From Globodera rostochiensis (lineage: Eukaryota; Nematoda; Chromadorea; Rhabditida; Heteroderidae): a stretch of DNA of 64,000 nt. A model generated the notes under the pieces. The model was given only the letters and a program-made list of their open reading frames with translations, was not told the origin of the DNA and made no database searches. The stretch lies in contig JAEVLN010000002.1 in the NCBI GenBank assembly GCA_018350325.1, forward strand, positions 4,323,456-4,387,455, given 5' to 3'. A program made the position numbers and the translations under genes. Shown piece by piece: positions 1 through 11,550 of the stretch (within the stretch, counting starts at the first letter, position 1; the number at the start of each line of letters is the position of its first letter).

Positions 1-288
1 ACTCAATATTGTATCAAAGCCTTGAACTCAGTACTGTATCAAAGCCTTAAACTCAGTACTGTATCAAAGCCTTGAACTCAGTACTGTATCAAAGCATTGA
101 ACTTCGTACTGTATCAAAGCATTGAACTCAGTACTGTATCAAAGCATTGAACTCAGTACTGTATCAAAGCATTGAACTCAGTACTGTATCAAAGCATTGA
201 ACTCAGTACTGTATCAAAGCATTGAACTCAGTACTGTATCAAAGCATTGAACTCAGTACTGTATTAAAGCCGTGAACTCACTGCGTTG
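1..288. repeat. 25-bp tandem repeat
   Basis: About eleven head-to-tail copies of a 25-bp unit (ACTCAGTACTGTATCAAAGC plus five bases) run from the window edge to about 288. The first copies end in CCTTGA and later ones in CATTGA, so a variant spread through part of the array. The array probably continues to the left of the window. It has no coding potential. Confidence 0.9.
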
Positions 289-3200
289 AGCCGACAGCGG
301 GGAATTCGTGCCATTCCGTCAAATTGTTGGGCAGCAGTCGAACACCCAGCCGAAGCCTTTCCAGAGGGTATCCGTGCACAATCAAAAGGGTAGAAGTTCC
401 CGTTTCTTCCACTCCTCCTCCACCTCCTTCGTCATAAGTGTCGACATTGAGGCTTACCGAAAGAGGGGTCCAAAAGCGGACCTGAAAATTTGAATTGGTG
501 CCGCCGTGTGCTCTAATTTTCCAGCCCTTTTGGAAGAATGCAGGAACAGATTAGGAACAACCAGCCCAACGAGGGCAGCCTCCTTTTGACAAACTTCAAA
601 ACCTTGTGACACTCTGGGGTTTAAGAGCACAAAATCAGCTCAACAAATTGAAACAGAAAAGGGCACTAAAGAAAACGACCTCGGCAACATCAAAGCGTGG
701 CGTATTACAATGCCAACATCGACACACGACAACTCCGAGGTGGTGGCTGTCCAATGCGTCAACGATCAGCTCGACACTGCCTCCACCAATGCTCGGCCTT
801 TCCTCCCACCGCCGTTCTTCCGCGTAGTTGGAGAATGGCCATACAAAAATGGCATTCTGGTTATTCGATGACGCATTCGGCACGGACGAATCGCTGCTGA
901 TCATTGGGTTCGGGGTTTGGAAGTGACAGCGAAGTTGGAGAGGGGAGCCAAGTCGAGATTGGACAAGCTTTTGCTCAAATCTGGCACTTTCTTTGCCACA
1001 ATGGGAAAATGTGCAATTTGGCGGAAGCGCCGATGCGATAGTGATGATGTTTTGTGGCAGTCGGGGAAAGATTGGACTAAACAACATCAAGTTCATGTTT
1101 AGGTAGTCCTAATTGTATTTAAAATTTCGACAGGTTAAGAGACAAGGCGCCAAAAAAGGTATTGGACCCGGTGCTAACCCAACCAGACCGCCCGACCGAG
1201 TCTGAGTAAGGAAAAACTGGGATCGGCTTTGCCGAGATTGAAAAACGCGGGATTGAGATAGCTTTTAAAATCCCGATCGGGATCCCGTCTCTGATCCCGA
1301 CCCCGACTAAGGAATCAGGATCGACTAAAACCGGGATGGCAATAGAGGATGGATAATCCCGACCGGGATCCCGATCCCACTTTACCCTATTCATGAGTAG
1401 AGCTGCTCGGATCAATATGCACAAAAACGGCACTTCAATTCTTACTTAACCTTGTTAAATCATTTTTAAAGAAACTGACTGCGGCCAGAAGACCTTTGGT
1501 CGCTCCATTAGCCACCCGTTTCGGCATTCTTTGCATCCGCCTACGGCACTCAGACGGCCAATGGTCAGTGAACGCAAATGTATCGACCCGATGCTTTGCC
1601 AGTCCAACCGGGCGATTTCACTCGTACCAAAGTCCAACTCGTCCAGTTGCGCAAGACGGGAGAAGCGAGCCGAAGAGGGGCCGCAGTGGAGAAGAGAGAG
1701 CTTTCTGGGAATTGGGGGGAGGGGGCTTTGGGTGCATTAAAATAATTCGTTTTTGCAAAATGTTTATTTATGGTAACAGTAACGCGTAAAAGTGTCGTAT
1801 TTACCGCAGTAAATTTTACTATGCCCAACACTACATAAGACAGTCTCGAATATGTTTTTATTTATTCCCGAAATTTACCGCAAAGTGCGTAACAAAAAAA
1901 TTATCAAATTTTTCCCGCTCCCGCGGGATCCCCGTGAAAAATTCGAACCGTTCCCGAAGTTTATTTTAACGGACTCTAGTTTAAAATGAGTAGATAAGGG
2001 GTAGGAACTGAAATTTTGAATTCTGCCTTATCCAGTTTTTTTCAAATTTGTTGCCCGGAACAATTCATACTGATAAAAATCTTCCGATCACTATTTGCCC
2101 TTAATCCCGAGCACACTTTTAGCCGGGAAGCAATCCAAAACACGTTCCAAGTCAAACACAAAAGTTCAGCACTGACTTTAGAGTACGGAACTGGTCCGCA
2201 TTGACCAGCTTCTCAAACACTTTGTCCTGTTGTGCCTGATCGCCTTCTCCTCTATCTGTTCCTCCTCCACAGTCCAACCGAAGTGACCAAACATTGCGGT
2301 GCCGCTGTTGCTGTTCATCCGTGAACTGGAGAAGAGCATTCTGGGAATGGCATTCCAAATAGATGCCATCCGATGCCGTGGCGTCGCTCAAAATGGAACA
2401 TTTATCCGATTCAGAAGAATTTGGCGGATCGGATGAAGCGATGGCGAGAAATAGGAAGAGATCGTACACAGTGAAGAACAAGCGGCGCTGGGAAATTAAT
2501 GTATTAAAAGAGACCGGCAAATTGAAAATCTCGGCATTGGCATATAAAATTAAGCTGAACGGAACCGGCTGATCCGGGAAGCCTAAAATTCCGATTCCGC
2601 AGAATTTATCAAAAATTTTCGCCCCGGTAAATCGCAATTTTTTGCTCAGTCTCTGCACCTCCGGAGCCAGCTTTTTGCCAGATGCGTGTAAAGTTGTCGT
2701 GTAAAAGTTACGGAGTTGGTACCGAGATTCAAAAAAAATCAATCAATCGAACGAGACTTCCGATCCAGTCGGTCTCCATTTATTAGAGAATCAGAATGGA
2801 CTCGGAGTTTAGGCGCCAAGTTGTCCTAATGTTTCAAAAAATTCTGGTTTTTAAAAATTAAAAAATTTTGGATGGATACCGTTAACAACTGTATTGGCGC
2901 ATTTGTCCGGTTCCGTTGCTTGCCCACAGAAGCTTCTCGAGTTGGCCATTCGTACCATCATCCCTCATCGAGTCAGAGTCTGTGCGTATTTAAGCCTAAA
3001 ACATCGCTTTGTGTCAGTGCGCGCGACGGCTCCTTCAAATACTTTTTTATCTTCTCATATAAATGTGAATAAAAGCGCGGGAATTGGTGACGAGGGGGGG
3101 GGGGGGGGGGGGATAGATGGCATTGGATGGGATGGAATGGCATCGTCAACGGCACGGCACCTCTCTGCCCGGGAGGGGAGGGCGACTGTGATGAGTGAGT

Positions 3201-4354
3201 GACAAAGTGTATGGAGAGAGTTTTTGTGCACGTTGGTTGTTGCTCAGGGGGATTGCGTTGAGTAATTGGCACGGGCGGATGCTGAGACGGCGGAATGCGC
3301 GGGAGTGATGAAAGTTGGCTCTTATTAGGGGATGGCGCCGCCCGCTACGCTTCCACACCACTCAAATTTATTGATGAGTGGGGGGGGGGGGGGGAGGGGG
3401 GGGGGGGGGGTCCTGGGGGGGTCCTCGCATTTGAAAGCCGAAGAACACGTCGTAAAAAATGTGAATTTTCAAATCAAAAATTTTTGATCCAAAGCGACGG
3501 ATGGAAGCAAAAACCTTTTTGTATTTGAGGCCTCCCTTACGCTGAATGAGGAGGTTAGCAGTTTTTGCCAATTCTTCCCATATCCGCCGGAAGCATTTAC
3601 ACAAAGAACGGAAAGAATACAAATTAAAGGGCAATTTATGTTAAGAAAAACACTAATTTTGTTTTTGCACAAAATTTAAGGAAAATATTTGAAAGTCACT
3701 TTTTATGAAAAAAATTTTCGAGCTATAAAAATTTTGATCCTTTAGGGTGTATTTTTTGTTTGTATTGCACTTTTCTCAAGCAATTTTTAAAAATATGCGG
3801 AATATGCGCGAAATATTAAAATTAGAGCGACTTTTTAGTTGATATAAAATCAATATTTCGCCATTTTTCCATAATAATCCATATTTTTGGCATTTTTCTG
3901 AAGATTTCTTGAAGAAATTCAATGTTTTAGAATGACTGGCTACCGAACCGAATTATTGAAATGTTGAGTGCAATTTAACCAAATTATTCAACTTTAAAAA
4001 ACTTAACACCTAATTAAAGCAAACACAAAGTTTGAATTTTTATAACTGGTCGACATTCGGACAAATTTTGGCTTAGTCGACATTCGGACAAATTTTGGCT
4101 TAGTCGACATTCGGACAAATTTTGGCTTGGTCGACATTCGGACGGTCGACATCGAGATTTTCCACAAACATAAAATCAGTTTTAGCACCTTTTTTAATCA
4201 ATATTTTGGCACTTTTGTGGGGGGGGGGGGGTTTGGTCAATAACTTTTATCCAAAGATGGCGCAATAATTTTAAAAATTGGTGCAACTCTTAACAATTTA
4301 TTCGACGCAGCCGGAGGACAATAAGCATATTTCCAATTAAATATACAAAAATAA
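289..4354. other. repeat-rich stretch with no secure gene
   Basis: No exon chain could be built here. The contents are: GGGATCCCG-rich repeats at about 1255-1390; poly-G tracts near 3097, 3380 and 4210; and at about 2363-2500 (+) a short open stretch containing RKRSYTVKNKRRW. That motif loosely resembles the N-terminus of Brinker/CENP-B-type transposase DNA-binding domains, but it is too short to call. The longest minus-strand open frame (2152-2742) has no recognisable family features. Confidence 0.5.
4046..4152. repeat. 27-bp tandem repeat (GTCGACATTCGGACAAATTT unit)
   Basis: Three and a half copies of a 27-bp unit beginning GTCGACATTCGGACAAATTT, ending in a truncated copy with the GTCGAC core. 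The style matches the short-motif arrays that form the ends of foldback elements elsewhere in the window, so it may be one arm of a decayed element. Confidence 0.75.
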
Positions 4355-6106
4355 TTAATTCCATAATTTCTGAAGCCTTTTGAAGTGTTCCGTCATTTCA
4401 TTTTCGCCATTCCCCAATTCGTCAGAATTTGGCGCATCTTCAATTTGATTGCATTTGACGCGGAAAATCGTTTTTAAAAGTCGGACAAAACGCTTTTTCA
4501 GCAAAGGATGATGCCTAAACATTTTATTTTATTGAAAACTCGTTAATGCTTATTAGTTGTCGCTTCCTGGGGATTTTTAGGTTTGTTCGGGGGTTTTTAT
4601 TTATCGGGAATATGCATAATTTTTGAAGATTGGTTCAAATTCTTCAACAAAAATCTTAAATTGCTATTAATTAAATGTTTACGTTATCACTGTGAGTTCA
4701 ATTGCACCACTGATAATTGCGTCGAGCCAAATAAAAAAAGCAAACGCCAAACTTTTTTGATAAGCTTCTTCGACCAAATTGAATGATATAATAATGTACA
4801 TTAAATTTGTTGTAACATTCGACAGAAAAATGCAAAAAAATGCGGGCAAAAGTTGCTTAGCAGTCTTCACATTCTCCGATACCTTTTAATAAAAGTAAAA
4901 ATAAAATAATATTTTTTAGCATTTAAATGAAAAAATCTCATTTCCCTGAACACATTAAACACATAAATTTTTAACGTTCTTAAACCCAAATATAAGAGGA
5001 TATTTTCCAACGGTACAATTCATTAACATTCTTGAGCTTAAGTGCTGTAGATTAATGATTAAGCGGACTAAATTTTTCATTAAAATAAAGTTCGAAAATT
5101 TTGATTTTCGATACGATACGCATCCATGGTAAGCAGACATGCCACAGAAATTTACAACGGAATTCTGGCCCATATGCTGGTAACGTATCATATCAATATT
5201 TTTAAATTAATAATATTAAATATCATCTATTTAATTAATATTTTAGCATCTTTTAATTTGTAACCTTTTCATAAAGATTAAAAAAAATTGAAAAATTTTG
5301 TTTACTTGATATCGTTGTCCAATGTGATAATTGTTTGCAAATGCCGCCTCAATTTGACTATTATATTTTCTTCGATTGTAAAGTCCAATTATTGTGATCA
5401 TCTTTTTTAAAAAATTCATTAAAATATTTTTAAATATTTTACCAAAAATTCCACAAAGCTTAATACTGTAGACGAAATAGATGTAATCAAATTGAATTGA
5501 GTGACTGCCCACGATTGCCCATTGGTTATCATGTTTAAAAATGCGATGATAAACTTAAAATTTATTTTAAAATTAATTAAATTTGTCCAACTTACTGTAA
5601 TGCTGAACCATGCCAAATTAAAATAGAATTTTTGGCAATTTTCGTACGAATTTATGCGCACGGTGGCCACAAAACGCTCAATGATCAACGCATGGCCAAG
5701 CATTCGTTTAAATATTGTATCAAATGTCATGAAGGTCTTTAACGTAAAAAAAATAATTTTAATAATTCCCAAACAATGCCCAATCCCGACATTTTTTAAG
5801 GTTGTTATCCAATTTTGTATAAAAATTCCAATCAATTTACACCTGTAATGTCATATTGGCGGGTGCAAAAACATTATCGTAGGAAATGAATTTGATCAAA
5901 AGCATCGCTGATCGATCCAACACGTAAAGCCCAACGGCCACACTCTGAATGATCAGAATGCACTTCAGATTTGAATGCAGCAGTGTGGTGAGCCCGAGCA
6001 CAACCAAGTTCAGGCAGGCGATGCCTAATACGATGATGTCGGTGAGTAATTCAAACGAGAGAAATGCGTAAGACAAAATGATAACGGTGTCGGACGGATA
6101 TGCCAT
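4355..6106 (-). CDS. serpentine chemoreceptor, Sra superfamily (Sre/Srab-like)
   Basis: This is a seven-transmembrane receptor expected in the membrane of chemosensory neurons. The six-exon model on the minus strand is 5843-6106, 5596-5736, 5443-5553, 5306-5401, 4683-4882 and 4355-4514. It sums to 972 nt and stays in frame from ATG to stop, giving 323 residues, the usual size for the family. Family marks visible are ERFVAT followed by SYEN after TM3, QRYQ joined across an intron to VSENVK before TM6, and a cytoplasmic tail starting HHPLLKKRF. Hydrophobic segments occur at the expected spacing. Introns are short; the third is only about 41 nt. The N-terminus chosen starts MAYPSD; an upstream in-frame extension exists but looks like non-coding sequence. 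Assignment to Sre rather than Srab is not certain. The ligand cannot be inferred. Confidence 0.8.
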
Positions 6107-6400
6107 TTTCGCTAATTTAAATCTGAAAATACGATTTGGTATTCTGATCATTGCATTTGAATTTGAATTCTGATAATTTTGAGTTAAAACGATCCCAACT
6201 TTTTTAACTCCAAAAGCCGGGTGCGTGAAAGATAGGGGTCGAGGACGCTCGCCTACGAGCAAAATGCCAAAGAAATGGCAAAACCTTCGGGAATCAGGCA
6301 CCGTCCCAACACTTGGGGCTGCTGCTCGACAAGAAATGGGAAATTTCTTTAAACTTGGCTCCATCTTAGGCACTAAATAAATTCACACAACTCATTATTT

Positions 6401-7165
6401 TGGAAACAAAATGGAACTGAGCAATGCTCGGAAAGCTGACGTCCATGCGCCATTTTGATGCTGAAAAACATTTTTAGATGGGAATTTGATGTGAAAGTTA
6501 AGTTAATTGAAAGTGTGGGAAATTCCGATACTTTTTTTCTTAATTAAAATAGAATTTGTGCATAATTATGCAAAAATTTGTTCCAATTAACCGATTCAGA
6601 TAACCTAACAACTATTCGGAAACTCTCGTAGAGTTGAAGGTATCCTTAAGCGAAAGCTTTGAAATTGGACAATATCAAAAAAGTTATGACAAAAACTAAA
6701 AAATCCCGGCTTTTATGTGAAAGTGGCTCAATAAAAAGTTGTAATTATAATTTTCAAAACGATTAAGAATTTTGAAGTGTTGCGTCATTTCATTTTTTTT
6801 GCGATTTTGTTGGAATTTTGGTCAAAAATGGAACTAAGCAATTATAATGGGAAAGCTGACGTCCATGCGAAATATTGGCATTTTGATGCTGAAAAACATT
6901 TTTAGATGGGAATTTGATGTGAAAGTTAATTTAATTGAAAGTGTGAGAAATTCCGATACTTTTTTTCTTAATTAAAATAGAATTTGTGCACAATTATGCA
7001 AAATTTGTTTCAAGATGTTTGATTTTGGTGATATTATTTTTAATGTTATTCATTTAAATCATGGAAATCGATAATGGTGTCTTTTACTGGTCCCGATATT
7101 TTTTTTTTTTAATTTTGGCCGTTATCCATTTTCTTCATCTTGTGGAACTAGGGAGCGAAATATCA
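6401..7165. repeat. duplicated non-coding sequence upstream of the chemoreceptor
   Basis: A block beginning near AAACAAAATGGAACTGAGCA and containing GCTGACGTCCATGCG occurs at about 6401-6575 and again at 6822-7160. A third copy lies at 13846-14170, upstream of the other receptor. The longer copies carry a short frame starting MEIDN that reads as one hydrophobic segment; the copy at 7061 stops quickly. It may be a decayed first exon or part of a mobile element. Confidence 0.7.
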
Positions 7166-7996
7166 ACATTTTCTTAAGGGGCAAAGTTGAAATAAATAAT
7201 ATCAACGTTACGTTGATATTTATTTAATATCAACGTACATTACGCCAACTAAATATCAACATTTTTAACGAACGGTCTTTATTTTGCGTGGTTAGACTTA
7301 TGGCTACCGGTCCGAGTGCCGAATGGTCCGAGTGCCGAATAAAACAAATTCAAGCCGAAGGTTGAATTCCTCTGGTAAAGAGCGTGCTAAAACTTTTTAC
7401 AACACCGATAAGCTTTTATCAATCATAAAAATGAACGAAATAATTTGTTGATAAGTTTCGAGATCGCAAAAAAAATTTGATTGTTCAATGATGATTGCCA
7501 TACGCCGAACAATTTCTGGCGAAGGCCTTATTTTTTTGAAGCTTTTTTAAGATTAGGAGAGTCTGGCGAAAAGCGCAAAATAATCACAAAAATTCAAAAA
7601 AGTCGTCAAAAATGCCAAAATAGTCACAAAAGTTCAAAAAAGTCGCCAAAACACTTGAAAATTTGGAAATGTATCTTATCAGCATTTTAACCAATGTTGA
7701 ATAAATTTGAAGAATTTTGGGGAAATTTTATATTGAATTTGGAAAAATTTATGTGCATATTTTTTCATTTTATATGCATATTTGGCAATTTTTGGTGCAT
7801 ATTTTATGCGCATATTTCAAGATTTTATGTGCATATAAATCCCCTCCCTTAAAAGAAACCCAAATTTGAGAATTTAAAGCGGTTTTTGAACCGGTTTAAT
7901 TTAAGGAAACAAACGATTTTTTTAAATATCAAAGCCCGGTAAAACTAAAATGCACCCGTAAAAAGGACTTTTTCTTGGACTAAAAATCCCGTGTCC
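7166..7996. other. AT-rich intergenic DNA
   Basis: This stretch contains a small palindromic AT-rich segment around ATATCAACGT (7195-7260) and repeated TTATGTGCATAT phrases near 7740-7850. No gene or RNA was recognised. Confidence 0.5.
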
Positions 7997-8682
7997 GGTA
8001 ATTTCGACAGTAAAATTCGACAGTGGTTGATTTGGACAACGGGTAATTTCGACAGTACAAAAGATATATAGGACAAATTGCAGTATTTGTTTGCAAATTC
8101 ACATTGAGACGCTGCTGTTTGACCTCCAACCGTTTGTTTTTCGAGAATTTTGCATAAATGGGGTTTCCTTTCTGGTACTTGACCAGCAATGTAAATCCGA
8201 ACATAGTCATGTGCCGTTTTGTTTGATTTGTGAGTGACATGGCTCTTGTACGTTATAAAGCCCAATCGTGGGCGAATTTTGCTTTCATACTAACCCTTCG
8301 AATAATTGCTATGAAACGAATCCGAATTTATGATTCCGAATGCTTTTCAAGAACGTGTCATTTTCAACCAAATAATTGGGAACAACGAACGATTGTCTTC
8401 TCGTCTGGGTTCGATCTGGGTTTTGAATGCGAATTTAGTAATAAATTCGAAACAAACATGTTGAATTGTTTTAAATTTAGTATACATAGGTAAAATAACC
8501 CAATTTTGATTTTATTTTTAAAATTTATTACTGTCGAAATTACCCTTTGTCGAAACTTACTCACTGTCGGAAGTGGTGAAAAACGGTAAAATAAAATAAA
8601 TAGTTCACTGTCGAAATTATACACTGTCCAAATCAACCACTGTCGAATTTTACTGTCGGAATTACTTACTGTCGGAATTACC
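7997..8682. mobile_element. foldback element with TAATTTCGACAGT-type ends
   Basis: The left arm (7997-8060) and right arm (8520-8682) are inverted copies of each other. Both consist of reiterated TAATTTCGACAGT-like motifs and share the inner phrase GACAGTGGTTGATTTGGACA in opposite orientation. The interior has no convincing ORF. This is a non-autonomous element with subterminal repeats. No clear target-site duplication was found, so the superfamily is unknown. Confidence 0.75.
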
Positions 8683-8776
8683 TAGCACCAAAAATCCTCC
8701 CCCTAAATTCGAAATTTTCTAAATTTTTTTATTTGATATTTTTTATAAAATTTTTCAAAATTTACAATGGCCTATC

Positions 8777-9155
8777 GGACATTTCGCTTCGCCCAGTAGT
8801 GAAAAACGGACGTTTCGCCCATTGGACATTTCGCCCACCGCTCGCCTATTGAATGGATTCGAATAAAAAGGATCAATCGATTCCTCTCGTCGAGCTGAGT
8901 AAGAATCCGCAAAAAGTTTGCGTCGGGAGTCTCTATGAAGAAAGTTATTAGCCACCAAAAGTTGGCCAAAATAGGTTGGCATTGTTGTTTTTTGAGTTTG
9001 TTTTGATAACTTAATGACTTTTTGAGTGGAATTTAGTTTTACAAGCTTTTATTAAATGTGGGCGAAATTTATGGGCGAAACGTCAGTTTTTTCACTACTG
9101 GGCGAAACGTCCGTTTTTTCGTTACTGGGCGAAATGTCCAATGGGCGAAATGTCC
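8777..9155. mobile_element. foldback element with GGACATTTCGCCCA ends
   Basis: The left end reads GGACATTTCGCTTCGCCCAG and the right end is its inverted counterpart (GGGCGAAATGTCC repeated). The phrases CAGTAGTGAAAAA and GGACGTTTCGCCCA recur inverted in both arms. The middle of about 230 bp carries no recognised gene. A poly-G run follows at 9181. It is organised like the element at 7997-8682 but has a different motif. Confidence 0.75.
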
Positions 9156-9967
9156 GGACACCCTGCCAAGTGCGATGTTCGGGGGGGGGGGGGGGGTAAG
9201 GGTGGGGTTGCCGAGATTTCGCGTGCGATGTTGTACGCCAGAGCGCCGGCGCTCAAAGACAGTCGAAAGCTCTTATCGATTAGTACAAATTCAATCGAAA
9301 GCTCTTATCGATTAATACAAATTTTGAATTTTTTAATACCAAAAAGAATGGTGAATTGACGATTCTCATTTTAATAATTTAAAACAAATAATTTATCAAT
9401 GAATTTATTATTGTTATGATGCTATTTATCATTAAAGAAATTTATTCTGGTTTAAAAATAATATAAAATTCGCGTTACCTATGTTAATGGATATAGTAGG
9501 TAGGTAATTCACAAAAAAAATTCTACGTTGAAAAAGAGTAGCTCCCTCTCCATTTGAAGCCCCCTCTCTAATTGTAGCCCCCCCTCGAGGGGGTGTTGAA
9601 AAATAGAAGACCCGGGGCTACTAATAGGAAAAATACGGTATTCAACTTTAGCTTAATTTGAAATTTATCCATCAATTTAAAATGCTTTACAAACTTTGAA
9701 ATCCCCCCCCCCCCCTTGGGAAAGGACTAAAACTGCGGTACACATCGTTTCAGTGCCCACACTTCAGAGACGCACACTTCAGTGCCCATACTTCAGTGCC
9801 GGTACACTTCAGTGCCAGCACACTTCAGTGCCGGTCAGGGCTGTGTCGAAATTTCGATTTTCGACATTTTTTTCCTTTCGATTTTCGATTTCGACAAAAT
9901 GGGCTGTTTTTCGAAAATTTTGACAAACTTTCAATCTTTTTTACATGCGTCCAACAGGTAAATTTAT

Positions 9968-10060
9968 AGCTCAGTGGTTTGTCTTTACGATTTTGTCTTT
10001 TGGGTTCGAACCCGCTACAGTGCGATCACTTTTTTAACCTTTCTTCGGCCTTCACATTCT
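9968..10060 (+). repeat. tRNA-derived (SINE-like) segment
   Basis: TAGCTCAGTGGTTTG (A-box-like) is followed at roughly tRNA spacing by GGGTTCGAACCCGC (B-box-like) and then CACTTTTTTAACCTTTCT. The T-arm does not pair fully, so this is not a functional tRNA. The same arrangement recurs at 38050-38165 (minus) and 38850-38960 (plus). Confidence 0.55.
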
Positions 10061-10245
10061 ATCCCCCATTAACGGACATTTTTAATGATTTTCAATTATT
10101 TTTAAATTAAAATACTTACAAAAAAAGACCGCCGTACATTCTCCACTCTTATGTAAAAATGTTTTCCCCGAAATTACGAAGAAAAAAGCTCAATTTTGCG
10201 AAAATTTTGGTGAAATTACTTAACAAAACCCCCAAATTTCTCCCA

Positions 10246-10383
10246 GCGGCGCCTATCGGCACCGACGGGCCGCCACTGAAAGCATAAAGTCGACCAATTC
10301 ATTGTGGTTTTTGGATCATTTTTCTTAACAAATTGAGTCAAAAAATCAAAATTTTCCCCGGCGGCGCCTATCGGCACCGCCGA
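10246..10383. repeat. GC-rich hairpin motif, two copies
   Basis: GCGGCGCCTATCGGCACCG lies at 10246-10266 and a fuller copy, a 10-bp near-perfect stem around a TATC loop, at 10359-10383. Further copies lie at 27003-27025, 27127-27152, 34174-34198, 48471-48492 and 52846-52869. They are flanked by AAAATTTTCCCC-type sequence. Confidence 0.8.
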
Positions 10384-11550
10384 CACCCCACCCTCATAAA
10401 AGCTTAAAATGGGCATATGAAGGCCTCTGAAATAAAAAATGCATCCTTCAAAAATTTAAAAATGAACAAGTGAATATTTCAAAAAATATTTATTAAATAA
10501 ATTATTTTAAAAAAATTTTTTCTAATCATATAAAAAAAATTTTCGATTTTGTTTCGATTTTCGATTTTCGAATTTCGATTTTCGACGTTTTTTTCCTTTC
10601 GATTTTCGATTTCGAACTTTTCAGTTTCGATTTTCGATTTCGACTTTTTTTTTACTTTCGACACAGCCCTGGTGCCGGTACACTTCAGTGCCAACATTTT
10701 TTTCTGAAAAAATGCAGGAATCGCGTGCAATCAGATCAATATTTTGTAAAAAAAACCAATAATATTTTTAAATACACCAACTCGTTTTTCAATCAACTCG
10801 TTTTTATCCTTAATTTCAATAGGTGTTCGTTAGGCTTAGGCCTAAGCCACCCTGGCTTGGGGTTCGTTAGGCTTAGGCTTTTGTCCGATGATCATAAATG
10901 CATTTGTTACTAAAAAACGAGTCTCGGTCGGGATCTCGATCTCGCCGGGCTCTAATTTTATCCTTTTTGCTTCTTATGGATTGAATATTCCTCCATTGCT
11001 ACAAAAATACAATTTATAAAAAGATTCAAAATGTTGAATTCTCAATTTTAAAAGTTCATGACAAAGTTTTTGAAATTAGACCTTATTTGCTTTATTTCTA
11101 ATTTAAGCGGAATAAAATATTGATCTGATTGCACGCGATTCCTGCATTTTTTCAGAAAAAGATGTTGGCACTGAAGTGTACCGGCACTGAAGTGTGCTGG
11201 CACTGAAGTGTACCGGCACTGAAGTGTGGGCACTGAAGTGTGCGTCTCTGAAGTGTGCTGGCACTGAAGTGTGCGTCTCTGAAGTGTGGGCACTGAAACG
11301 ATCGCCGCCGCTAAAACTGCATGGGAACGAGCGAGCTGCCGTTCAGCGGCCGACTCAGTCCCACAAAATCTGATGCCGGCCGGAGTTACGGTATCGGAAA
11401 AAGAGGCGATGGTGAAGAAGGAGTGACGTGGGGAAGAGGAGAGGAAAGGCTCCCGACGAAATCGGGAAAAGCGGGCGGCAGTTTTCGACACAATTAATCA
11501 AATTTACATCAATGAAAAATCCTTTTAATACATTTAAAATGAATGAATTT

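Larger units (their letters stand above)
9828..10679. mobile_element. hAT-like MITE with perfect 8-bp target duplication
   Basis: The element spans 9836-10671. It begins CAGGGCTGTGTCGAAA and ends with the inverse, TTTCGACACAGCCCTG, and is flanked on both sides by the same eight bases GTGCCGGT (9828-9835 and 10672-10679). CAGGG-type termini with 8-bp duplications are the known signature of the hAT superfamily. There is no transposase, so it is non-autonomous. The interior carries ATTTTCGATTTTCG runs near both ends, two copies of the GC-rich hairpin motif (10246-10266 and 10359-10383), and a tRNA-like segment at 9968-10025. Confidence 0.9.
9744..11302. mobile_element. foldback element with CACTTCAGTGCC arrays, interrupted by a hAT-like MITE
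   Basis: The outer arms are made of 12-20-bp units centred on CACTTCAGTGCC (left, about 9748-9835 and 10672-10695) and the complement CACTGAAGTG (right, 11163-11302). Both ends begin ATCGTTTCAGTGCCCACA when read inward. The inverted homology continues inside as GAATCGCGTGCAATCAGATC (about 10715) and its complement near 11125. The interior, about 10750-11110, has no gene. The left arm is split by the insertion at 9836-10671. A relative lies at 26354-27853. Confidence 0.8.

Noticed and set aside
635..1096. 153-codon minus-strand frame
   Set aside because: There is no domain, coding-like pattern or neighbouring exon; it overlaps equally open plus-strand frames.
2152..2742. 196-codon minus-strand frame
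   Set aside because: There are no recognisable motifs, its composition looks like open repeat DNA, and no splice partners were found.
9968..10060. A functional tRNA gene
   Set aside because: A- and B-box-like sequences are present, but the T-arm and acceptor stems do not pair.
10479..10730. Minus-strand frame of KIENRN-type repeats
   Set aside because: It is translation of the ATTTTCGATTTTCG subterminal repeat of the hAT-like MITE.
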